DNA of 13,279 nucleotides from Verrucomicrobiota bacterium (GTDB taxonomy: Bacteria; Verrucomicrobiota; Verrucomicrobiia; Verrucomicrobiales; Verrucomicrobiaceae): positions 1 to 13,279 of the forward strand of contig JAIOQF010000343.1 of NCBI GenBank assembly GCA_021413535.1, read 5' to 3'. Below, in pieces: positions 6,961-13,279 of this stretch (positions are counted from its first letter, which is position 1; the number at the start of each line of letters is the position of its first letter). Made by a program: the position numbers and the translations under genes. The notes below the pieces were generated by a model. The model did not search any database. It saw only the letters and a list, made by a program, of their open reading frames with translations, and had not been told where the DNA came from.

Positions 6961-7602
6961 ATGAATGCAATCCTGACTCGTTCTCTTCGTAGGCCTACCC
7001 GGAAAAATCTGACTGCCGAGCCTGATCCCGTCGCTTTGACTGAAGATCAAACAGCTGACATCCTCATGCTTCAGCGAGTTGGACGTCGCGACGTCGTCGC
7101 CTTTCAGGAACTTTTCCGGAAGTTTGGCGGGCTGCTTTATTCGACGATTTACCGCGTGCTGAATGATCATCAGGATACCGAGGACATCATGCAGGAAGTC
7201 TTGATGCAGATCTGGCAGAAGGCTCATCTCTATGAAGAGGCCAAGGGCAAGCCGCTCACCTGGATTTCGACCATGGCGCGGAATCGGGCCATTGATCGTG
7301 TTCGATCCAAGCAGCGTCGATCCAGGCTCAACCATGACTTCGAACATGAGACCAAGCCCTTGCAGCCAGAATTTGATGAAGACACCAGCGATGTCGTGAT
7401 CTCCGGCGAGCGAGACCGCACGTTGCAAAATGCTGTCATGGAACTCTCGCCCGAGCAACGGGAGGCGATTCAGCTCGCATATTTCAATGGTCTGACCCAG
7501 AGCGAAATCGCCGAGCGTTTGCACGAGCCGTTGGGCACTGTCAAGGCGCGGATACGTCGCGGGGTGCAGCGACTGGAGCAGTCCGTGCGGCGCAAGCTGT
7601 AA
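6961..7602 (+). CDS. ECF-type RNA polymerase sigma factor
   Basis: A 213-aa sigma-70 family protein with only regions 2 and 4, as in ECF (extracytoplasmic function) sigma factors. Region 2 (about 46-120) has AFQELFRKFGGLLYSTIYR, DTEDIMQEVLMQIWQKA and the core-binding and -10-reading helix WISTMARNRAIDRVR. Region 4 (about 158-210) has LSPEQREAIQLAYFNGLTQ, then the -35-reading helix-turn-helix SEIAERLHEPLGTVKARIRR. A 45-residue N-terminal stretch rich in basic and polar residues precedes region 2. The linker between the regions (about 121-155) is acidic. The wording of region 4 resembles the SigK-like branch, where an anti-sigma gene usually follows; none follows here, and the next gene is a GH-GT2 protein 78 bp downstream. 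The start is the ATG at 6961; a weak AAGGGG lies about 15 nt upstream, not a good ribosome site. Confidence 0.94.
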   Translation: MNAILTRSLRRPTRKNLTAEPDPVALTEDQTADILMLQRVGRRDVVAFQELFRKFGGLLYSTIYRVLNDHQDTEDIMQEVLMQIWQKAHLYEEAKGKPLTWISTMARNRAIDRVRSKQRRSRLNHDFEHETKPLQPEFDEDTSDVVISGERDRTLQNAVMELSPEQREAIQLAYFNGLTQSEIAERLHEPLGTVKARIRRGVQRLEQSVRRKL

Positions 7603-7642
7603 GTGATGCTCTTTTGAGTTCCCGAATGCGCGGGAGGATTTG

Positions 7643-7664
7643 CGAGTCTATATTTGCAGACTCG
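7643..7664 (+). promoter_or_regulatory. Hairpin in the leader of the GH-GT2 gene
   Basis: CGAGTCT (7643-7649) and AGACTCG (7658-7664) form a perfect 7-bp stem with an 8-nt loop. Imperfect pairing can extend outward between GGAG at 7633-7636 and CTCC just after 7670. It lies between the sigma factor stop and the preferred ATG at 7681. There is no U-run, so it is not a classical terminator; it may set transcript stability, attenuate read-through or be an operator. Confidence 0.4.
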
Positions 7665-7680
7665 TCATCTCTCCTGCCGC

Positions 7681-10338
7681 ATGTCATTGAATGGAGCACC
7701 AAAAAAGTCGCCGCCACTGGGCGCGGGCAGCGTGTGCTCCAGGGCTGACAAGTGGTTTCGTGATGCAGATGGTGCGAAATATTTCTGGAACGGCATCACC
7801 TACGGGCCCTTCAAGCCCAACTCACGGGGCGAGCCTTGGCCGGAAAATGCACAGCTCTGGACCGACTTGGCGCACATCGCGTCGCTCGGATTTAATGTCA
7901 TCCGCGTTTATGAGCCGCCATCGGAAGAAGTTCTCCGGGCGTGCACCTCGTCCGGCCTTCGATTGCTGGCAGGTGTGCCGTGGACGCAGCACGTCGATTT
8001 TCTCGCTGACCGATCAGTGCGACGCGACGCGATCGCGCGCGTGACACATGCGGCGCGGCGCCTGGCGAATGAACCCTGCATCGCAGGTTTGCTGGTCGGC
8101 AATGAGATCGATAAAGCCCTGGTGCGCTGGATGGGGCCGGCGCGAGCGCAGGCTTTTTTGGAGACGCTCATCGCCGCAGCGAAGGTCGAAGCGCCGAACA
8201 TGCCCGTGGCTTATGCGAATTATCCGTCGACGGAATATCTCGCGCCGCGCAATGCAGACTTCATCGCGTGCAATGTCTTTCTCGAAAGTCGCGATGACTT
8301 CGCGCGCTACGTTCGTCATTTGCAAATCATCGCCGGTGACCGGCCGCTGGTCATCACGGAATTCGGTCTCGATACCAAGCAACACGGCGAACTCGTGCAG
8401 GCGGAGATGATGCAATGGGAAATGGAGGAACTCCGTCGTATTGGTGCGGCGGGCAACTTCTGGTTCAGCTACACGGATGAATGGCATCGCGGCGGTGCAG
8501 ATGTGACCGGCTGGGACTTCGGCATCGTCACCCGTGACCGAAGGTCGAAACAAGTCTGTGATCAGCTCTCTCTGAATTCATCATTCATCATTCGACATTC
8601 ATCATTGGAGCTGTCAGCGATCGTCTGCTCCCGTAACGGCGCAGCGACCCTGCGCGAATGCCTTGCTGCGCTGGACAGGCAGACGCATCCGAAATTTGAA
8701 GTGCTCGTGATCGACGATGGATCCACCGATGCCACGCCAGAGATTGCGCGGGAATTTTCATTCGTAAAATATCATCGTCAGGATCACGCTGGACTTAGTG
8801 CCGCGCGAAATCTTGGCGCACGGCTCGCGCAAGGTCAGATCCTCGCATACACGGACGACGACTGCGTGCCCGATGAAGATTGGTTGTTGAATCTTGCGGC
8901 GGCGTTTGATGATGAGAATTGTGTCGCGGCGGGCGGGCCGAATCTCGCACCGTCTCCCCGCACGAACACCGAGGCCGTCGTCGCCGCTGCCCCGGGCGCT
9001 CCAGCCCATGTCCTCGCGAGCGATCAAGATGCCGAACATCTGCCCGGCTGCAATCTTGCGATACGAAAGACGGCACTGGAAGCGATTGGCGGATTCCGTG
9101 ACGAGTTCACCGCCGCTGGTGACGATGTCGATGTCTGCTGGCGTTTGCTGGCAGCTGGTGGAAAACTATTCTTCATGCCCGCCGCCGTGGTCTGGCACCA
9201 TCGCCGCGCGACGGTCGCGGCCTATCTTCGGCAGCAGCGCGGCTATGGTTCTGCCGAGGCTCAGTTGATCAAGCGCTGGCCGGAGCGTTTCGCCTGGATC
9301 GGTGGGGCCCGCTGGCGCGGTGCGATCTATGGTCATGATCCGCTGGCGGATTTATCAGCCAGACTGATCGATTTCGGCCTCGGTGGATCGGCGTTGTTTC
9401 CAACGATTTATGCTTCGTATACGCGCAGATGGTCGGATTTATATTCCGGGCTGCCGTGTGCGCCGTTGGTGATCGCGTTGCTGGGCGCGGGCATGGTTTA
9501 TCAACCGTTGCTGTTTCTGTCTGCGCTGTTGCTGGGTGGCACGATCATCTCGGCAGTCAGTTCAGCTTATCAGCGTAGCCGAGATGGCAGATTGAAATCG
9601 TGGCGCGGCGGATTGTTACTCGCACTTCTCTGCTGGCTTCAACCGCTGGTGCGCGATTGGGCAAGGCTGCGCGGGATTTTCAATCTTCGTGCATGGCCGT
9701 GTGCTAAGAGCGGTTCGAAAAAACGTAGCCAGGACGTCTCGCCTTTGCCTGAACAAAGGCGAGATGCCCTGGTTGCAGTTTCAAATTTACCCAGTCGCTT
9801 CGGAAGTCGTGTCTGGTCATTTTGGAATCGCTCCGGTGAAGATGACGCCGTCTTTATCGCGGCGTTCATCAAGGTTTGCGCGGATGCAGGCACTAACTTT
9901 GTGAACGTGACTGGGCCGGGGAACGAGTGGGATTTCAAACTGCATGCGTCAGGCATGACCGCGTTCGTCACGACGGTGACAGAATATCACGAAGGCGGGG
10001 GTAGGATGGTGCGCGTTCGCTGTAGTCGACCGCAGTGGAATCGTGTGATGAACTGGGTGTCGGTGCTTCCGGTCGAGATTGGATTACTCAGTGCGTTGTT
10101 AATACCCGGCAGTGAATCGGCACGTATGATCCGTATTGAAACTGGTATTTTTATCCAACTAGGTGTGTTTGTGCTCTCCGCGATTTGGGATGTCATTACT
10201 ACCTACCACTTTCATTCACTGTTACATCGAGCTGCGAAACGGTGCGGCTGGATTGAAGGCTGTCTTTCACGCGCATCGGGCGATTCCTCGCTTGCCGCAG
10301 CAACCAATTCCGACAAACTTCCCGAACAAGTCCCATGA
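7681..10338 (+). CDS. Glycosidase-like TIM barrel fused to GT2 glycosyltransferase, membrane-bound
   Basis: An 885-aa multidomain protein. Residues about 20-290 resemble a clan GH-A barrel: YFWNGITYGPF, LWTDLAHIASLGFNVIRVYEPP, VGNE with Glu142 as likely acid/base, and PLVITEFGLD with Glu227 as likely nucleophile. Residues about 311-560 are GT2: SAIVCSRNGAATLRECLAAL, VIDDGSTDA (Asp345/346), YTDDDCVPDEDW (DxD at 392-394), NLAIRKTALEAIGGF, GDDVDVCWR (480-488) and RQQRGYG. Hydrophobic segments follow near 595-630 and 644-660, then a soluble part (WDFKL, TEYHEGGGRMVRVR) and two more near 797-808 and 823-842. The layout suggests synthesis or export of a glycan that the barrel trims or branches; sugar and linkage are unknown. 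I chose the ATG at 7681; an in-frame TTG at 7654 lies inside a hairpin. Two linkers carry DNA repeats (8577-8604 and 9729-9772). It follows the ECF sigma gene by 78 bp and overlaps the next gene by 4 bp. Confidence 0.85.
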   Translation: MSLNGAPKKSPPLGAGSVCSRADKWFRDADGAKYFWNGITYGPFKPNSRGEPWPENAQLWTDLAHIASLGFNVIRVYEPPSEEVLRACTSSGLRLLAGVPWTQHVDFLADRSVRRDAIARVTHAARRLANEPCIAGLLVGNEIDKALVRWMGPARAQAFLETLIAAAKVEAPNMPVAYANYPSTEYLAPRNADFIACNVFLESRDDFARYVRHLQIIAGDRPLVITEFGLDTKQHGELVQAEMMQWEMEELRRIGAAGNFWFSYTDEWHRGGADVTGWDFGIVTRDRRSKQVCDQLSLNSSFIIRHSSLELSAIVCSRNGAATLRECLAALDRQTHPKFEVLVIDDGSTDATPEIAREFSFVKYHRQDHAGLSAARNLGARLAQGQILAYTDDDCVPDEDWLLNLAAAFDDENCVAAGGPNLAPSPRTNTEAVVAAAPGAPAHVLASDQDAEHLPGCNLAIRKTALEAIGGFRDEFTAAGDDVDVCWRLLAAGGKLFFMPAAVVWHHRRATVAAYLRQQRGYGSAEAQLIKRWPERFAWIGGARWRGAIYGHDPLADLSARLIDFGLGGSALFPTIYASYTRRWSDLYSGLPCAPLVIALLGAGMVYQPLLFLSALLLGGTIISAVSSAYQRSRDGRLKSWRGGLLLALLCWLQPLVRDWARLRGIFNLRAWPCAKSGSKKRSQDVSPLPEQRRDALVAVSNLPSRFGSRVWSFWNRSGEDDAVFIAAFIKVCADAGTNFVNVTGPGNEWDFKLHASGMTAFVTTVTEYHEGGGRMVRVRCSRPQWNRVMNWVSVLPVEIGLLSALLIPGSESARMIRIETGIFIQLGVFVLSAIWDVITTYHFHSLLHRAAKRCGWIEGCLSRASGDSSLAAATNSDKLPEQVP
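8577..8604 (+). repeat. Heptanucleotide tandem repeat inside the GH-GT2 gene
   Basis: Four consecutive 7-nt units: TTCATCA, TTCATCA, TTCGACA, TTCATCA, with a further TT. They encode the junction around SSFIIRHSS (about 299-308), precisely between the glycosidase-like barrel and the GT2 domain. Seven is not a multiple of three, so gain or loss of one unit would break the frame between the domains. Confidence 0.75.
9729..9772. repeat. 44-bp imperfect palindrome inside the GH-GT2 gene
   Basis: Arms of 19 bp (9729-9747 and 9754-9772) with two mismatches flank a 6-nt loop CCTGAA. The arms begin CCAGGACGTC and CAAAGGCGAG. It falls in the linker between the last central membrane segment and the C-terminal soluble domain (about residues 683-698) and stays in frame. 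It looks like an inserted REP-like or MITE-like dispersed element, but no second copy lies in this window. Confidence 0.65.
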
Positions 10339-10724
10339 CCACGCGCCTAGTTATTCTCGCATGGTTGGCCGTTCCATTTTTTCTCGCATCCTGCGGCAAA
10401 CCCAAAGAACTTCCCTACAAGCAGCTTGGTTATCAAAGTGGCATTCTCACCGAGCCCGGCACGAGCACGCCCTTCACTGGCATCGCTAGGGAAACCTACA
10501 AAGACGGCAAGCCAAAAGCTGAGTATCCCTGCCGGAACGGCAGATTTCATGGCACGGTCAAAGAATGGCATGCGAACGGGAAGCCACTGGCCGAGACGGA
10601 ATTCAAGAATGGCGAACGCACCGGGCTTAATCGCGAATGGACGGAGTCCGGTCAGCCTTATATGGAGCGCGTTTATGATCATGATCGGATCGTGAGCGAA
10701 AAGAAATTTGAGATCGGGAAATGA
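10335..10724 (+). CDS. Lipoprotein with YwqK/MORN-like repeats
   Basis: A 129-aa protein beginning with a lipoprotein signal peptide: Arg4, a hydrophobic core LVILAWLAVPFFL and the lipobox LASC with the lipidated Cys20, followed by GKPKE. The mature part holds about three degenerate repeats of the MORN-variant type found in YwqK-family proteins: GIARETYKDGKPKAEYPCRN, GTVKEWHANGKPLAETEFKNG and GLNREWTESGQPYMERVY. Each has the G-x-x-x-x-W/Y-x-x-(D/N/S)-G pattern. Repeats of this kind form extended beta-hairpin sheets and are often secreted or surface-held; the YwqK link to antitoxins is a family name, not evidence here. With Lys, not Asp, near position +2, outer-membrane sorting would be the default in many Gram-negatives. 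The ATG overlaps the stop of the GH-GT2 gene (ATGA), so the two are translationally coupled and probably work together in the envelope. Confidence 0.82.
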   Translation: MTTRLVILAWLAVPFFLASCGKPKELPYKQLGYQSGILTEPGTSTPFTGIARETYKDGKPKAEYPCRNGRFHGTVKEWHANGKPLAETEFKNGERTGLNREWTESGQPYMERVYDHDRIVSEKKFEIGK

Positions 10725-10826
10725 TGAGGTGTCAAACGATGCCGGGGAAATTGTGCCGCACTTGTTCCATGACTTTCTTCTTGCGCTACTCATGGTTTGC
10801 CGACGATAATTGCCGCAATTTCAATC

Positions 10827-13121
10827 ATGACTGAATCTGATCGCATCCGCGTGCTCATTGTCGAAAATGAGGGTCTTGTTGGCTGCGACTTGGGCGCGGT
10901 GCTGACGGGTCTCGGTTATGATGTGGCAGCGATTTGTCGCACGGGGGAAGAAGCGCTCCCGCTGGCGGATGATCTCAGGCCGGATGTGGTGCTGATGGAT
11001 GTGCAACTTGCCGGCGTGATGGATGGCATCGAGACCGCGCGGCGCATGATGCAGAATAATCACGTCGCCGTGATCTATCTCACCGCCTGCGCGGACGCGG
11101 CAACCGTGGCGCGGGCGCGCGATACACAGCCCTGCGGCTATCTCATCAAGCCCTATACGGAAGATGAATTGCGCGCGGCATTGGAGGTCGCCGCGACCCG
11201 GCATCAATCAGAACTTCAGCGTCTGCGTCAGGAGCAGAGTTTTCTGCTGGCGTTTCAAAGTCTGGCGGATGCGGCGATGGTGACGGATCTGGCGGGACGA
11301 GTGATGTTTCTCAATACAGCGGCGGAGGAGGCGCTGGGTTGTTCGCTGGAGGGCACTGCGGGCCGCGAGCTGGGAGAAATTTATTCCATTCAATCCATCG
11401 ATGGATCTGTCGGCACCGCGCCGAAAATCGAGGGTGGTGCACCCGCCACCCGGCGACTGATGCTGGTTCGGCGCGATGGACGCAGCCTGTCCATTGAGGA
11501 ACGCGTCGCGCCCCTGCGTGATGAACGCGGCAGTGTCACCGGCATGGTGGTGCTTTTCCGCGCGCAAGAGGCGACCACCGCCGCGCCGCCGACCGAAGGT
11601 GCGGCCACCAGCAACGCCGCGCCGTTGGTTGACATCGTCGAGAGCATCTCTGATCCGCTGATGGCGCTCGACGGCCAGTGGCGCTTCACTTACGTCAACA
11701 GCAGCGCGGCCCGCATGTTCAGTCGTGATAAACGACTGCTTCTCGGCGTTTCACTCTGGGACACGCTGCCGCCCAGCGCGCATGAGAGCCACTTCGATGC
11801 GCTGTCTGCCGCGATGGAAAAACGCGAGACCGTGACGCGCGAGATTTTTCTCGAAGGCATCAACACCTGGTTTGAAGCCCGCACTTATCCCTTCGGCAGT
11901 GGGCTGCTCCTGCTGCTCAAGGACATCACCTCGCGCAAGCTGGAGGCGGAACGCAGCAGTCGCATGGACCGGCTGGAATCACTCGGCCTTCTCGCACGCG
12001 GATTTGCGCATGACTTCAATAACAACCTGACTGTGCTGCTGGGCAACCTCGCGCTTGCCGAGATGCGGCTGCAGAGTCAGCCCGACAAGCTGCCGGAAAT
12101 TCAGAATGCCAAGCAGGCCACGCTTCAGGCGCAGAGTCTCGTGCAGCAGCTTCTGACCTTCGCGCGTGGCGGTGCACCGATCAAGCGGCCCATCTCCATG
12201 GCGGAGCTGGTGAAGACTTTTTTCCACAACCACTCGCGGATGAATCATGTGAATTATCTCGTGGAAGTGCAGGAAGATTTGCCGCAGGTCGCGGTCGATC
12301 CCAATCAAGTGCGCCGTCTACTGGGCAATCTGGTTCGCAATGCGGAGCAGGCTCTTCCACGCGGTGGTGAAATCATTGTCCGATGCGAAGGTGCCGATCC
12401 GTTGGCGATCTTCCCGAACGAAACTGTCGCGGAATTCGGCGAAGTTTGCGCCGGCGTCATTCTGGAGGTGCGGGACAATGGCGCGGGCATTGCCTCGGAG
12501 CATCTGCCGCATGTTTTTGAACCGTATTTCAGCACGCGGAAGGCTGACAATGCCACCGGGCTCGGCCTCACCGTTTGTGAATCCATCGCCAAGGCGCACG
12601 GCGGTTCCATCTCCGTGCAGTCCACGCCCGGCACCGGCACCACGGTGCGCTTCTTTCTGCCGATGGACTCCGACACTGATGAAGCTGACACCATGGGCAT
12701 TGGGAAAACTTTCGACATCGCACCCGCGGCCAATCCGCGCATTCTGGTGCTGGAAGATGACAACCTGGTGCGCGGCCTCATAGTCCGAAATTTGCAGAGC
12801 CAGAACTATGAAGTCGTCGAGACTGTCGACGGCAACGACACGGTTCGCGCCTATCAGCAGGCCATGCATGAGGGGCGAACATTCCATCTGGTCGTGCTCG
12901 ATCTTTCCATACCCAACGGCATGGGCGGGCTGCGCACGATGGAAAAACTTCGCGCAATGGATCAGAATGTTCTTGCCATCGTCAGCAGCGGTTATTCCGA
13001 TGATCCCGTGATGGCCCAGCCTGCGGCCTATGGATTTGCCGCGGTGCTGCCCAAGCCTTACGAGCCGGTCGAACTGCTTCGCATGGTGAAGGGACTCATC
13101 GCACGGCGCACGACTGTTTGA
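10827..13121 (+). CDS. Hybrid histidine kinase: REC-PAS-PAS-HisKA-HATPase-REC
   Basis: A 764-aa protein without membrane segments, so a cytoplasmic sensor. Order of parts: receiver 1 (8-123; phospho-acceptor Asp58 in LMDVQL, Thr86, Lys108 in IKPY); a short coiled stretch; PAS 1 (about 138-246; MVTDLAGRVMFLNTAAEEALG); an Ala/Pro linker; PAS 2 (about 267-367; LMALDGQWRFTYVNSSAARMF); HisKA with His395 in FAHDFNNNLT; HATPase_c (about 490-612; N box NLVRNAEQAL, G1 DNGAGI, F box EPYFST, G2 TGLGLTV); receiver 2 (638-758; Glu643/Asp644/Asp645, Asp692, Lys743). In receiver 1 the usual acidic pair reads Glu13-Asn14, so magnesium binding may be weakened. HDFNN-type H-boxes commonly work with NtrC-type regulators, and such a regulator lies at 5235-6644. 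The upstream 102 bp holds nothing recognised. I prefer the ATG at 10827 over an in-frame TTG at 10797 because the receiver begins right after it. Confidence 0.93.
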   Translation: MTESDRIRVLIVENEGLVGCDLGAVLTGLGYDVAAICRTGEEALPLADDLRPDVVLMDVQLAGVMDGIETARRMMQNNHVAVIYLTACADAATVARARDTQPCGYLIKPYTEDELRAALEVAATRHQSELQRLRQEQSFLLAFQSLADAAMVTDLAGRVMFLNTAAEEALGCSLEGTAGRELGEIYSIQSIDGSVGTAPKIEGGAPATRRLMLVRRDGRSLSIEERVAPLRDERGSVTGMVVLFRAQEATTAAPPTEGAATSNAAPLVDIVESISDPLMALDGQWRFTYVNSSAARMFSRDKRLLLGVSLWDTLPPSAHESHFDALSAAMEKRETVTREIFLEGINTWFEARTYPFGSGLLLLLKDITSRKLEAERSSRMDRLESLGLLARGFAHDFNNNLTVLLGNLALAEMRLQSQPDKLPEIQNAKQATLQAQSLVQQLLTFARGGAPIKRPISMAELVKTFFHNHSRMNHVNYLVEVQEDLPQVAVDPNQVRRLLGNLVRNAEQALPRGGEIIVRCEGADPLAIFPNETVAEFGEVCAGVILEVRDNGAGIASEHLPHVFEPYFSTRKADNATGLGLTVCESIAKAHGGSISVQSTPGTGTTVRFFLPMDSDTDEADTMGIGKTFDIAPAANPRILVLEDDNLVRGLIVRNLQSQNYEVVETVDGNDTVRAYQQAMHEGRTFHLVVLDLSIPNGMGGLRTMEKLRAMDQNVLAIVSSGYSDDPVMAQPAAYGFAAVLPKPYEPVELLRMVKGLIARRTTV

Positions 13122-13164
13122 AGTGAATGAATCAAGTCCCGGGTGGCAAGATTCAACCGGTGCT

Positions 13165-13279
13165 TCAAAATCCAGCCAGGGAACCGATGTCCGGATCGTG
13201 GGAAACAGAGACCACTAGACGAGGCAATTCATTCCGCGACATCAGCGCCACGATCTCCGGCTGCGAAAGTGCGCGGTCG
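13165..13279 (-). CDS. C-terminal end of a LamG-like (concanavalin-type) domain protein, partial
   Basis: A minus-strand frame enters at base 13278 and ends at a TGA (13167-13165), giving 37 visible residues. It reads DRALSQPEIVALMS, then NELPRLVVSVSHDPDIGSLAGF. DRALS-x-x-EI-x-x-L is the typical last strand of LamG-type laminin-G/concanavalin-like domains in large secreted proteins, frequent in Verrucomicrobiota and Planctomycetota. An extra tail of about 20 residues follows. The gene is convergent with the hybrid kinase, 43 bp away, with no clear terminator between. The fragment is short, so the family call is moderate. Confidence 0.58.
   Translation of the reverse strand, partial: DRALSQPEIVALMSRNELPRLVVSVSHDPDIGSLAGF

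Noticed and set aside
10347..10793. Minus-strand open frame of 148 codons covering the lipoprotein gene
   Set aside because: The plus-strand frame has a lipobox, repeats and an ATGA overlap, while the minus frame shows no motif.
13118..13168. TTGAAG/CTTCAA pair as a terminator for the hybrid kinase
   Set aside because: Six-base arms with a loop of about 40 nt and no U-run do not make a credible terminator.

Overview
The window reads as ordinary chromosomal DNA of a GC-rich Gram-negative bacterium, most plausibly a member of the Verrucomicrobiota. That placement is an inference. It rests on protein style: a DXS with an atypical N-terminal signature, a GH-GT2 fusion, a LamG-type fragment, a YwqK-like lipoprotein, and weak or absent Shine-Dalgarno sequences at most starts. 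No rRNA, tRNA, CRISPR array, transposase or phage gene was seen.

Left edge (1-951): a DinB-like protein, cut by the window edge on the minus strand, is divergent from an HxlR-family regulator on the plus strand. Between them lie two CTTG-N7-CAAG operators whose centres are exactly 22 bp apart. This looks like a small self-contained regulator/target pair, possibly electrophile- or thiol-responsive.

Minus-strand block (948-6644): in transcription order, an NtrC-type sigma-54 activator, a GT-C type integral-membrane glycosyltransferase, xseB (exonuclease VII small subunit) and dxs (first step of the MEP isoprenoid pathway). Gaps are 60, 63 and 36 bp, so co-transcription is likely. dxs ends tail-to-tail with the HxlR gene on a shared CTAG, each strand using TAG. 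A GT-C enzyme normally uses polyprenyl-phosphate sugars, so its proximity to dxs makes biochemical sense.

Divergent control region (6645-6960): AT-rich on its right side, with three helically phased TAGACA repeats and a plausible sigma-70-like promoter for the plus-strand block, plus a weaker candidate promoter for the minus-strand block.

Plus-strand block (6961-13121): an ECF sigma factor with no adjacent anti-sigma gene; a large protein joining a glycosidase-like TIM barrel, a GT2 glycosyltransferase, membrane segments and a C-terminal domain; a YwqK/MORN-like lipoprotein starting on the ATGA overlap with it; and a REC-PAS-PAS-HisKA-HATPase-REC hybrid histidine kinase. The block suggests regulated production or tailoring of an envelope or exported glycan. 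The GH-GT2 gene carries a heptanucleotide tandem repeat in its first interdomain linker and a 44-bp imperfect palindrome in a later linker. These are the most unusual structures in the window.

Right edge (13165-13279): the 3' end of a minus-strand gene with a LamG-like C-terminal motif, convergent with the kinase. The best candidates for something undescribed are the heptamer repeat inside the GH-GT2 gene, the in-ORF palindrome and the paired HxlR operators. No wholly new system can be asserted from sequence reading alone.
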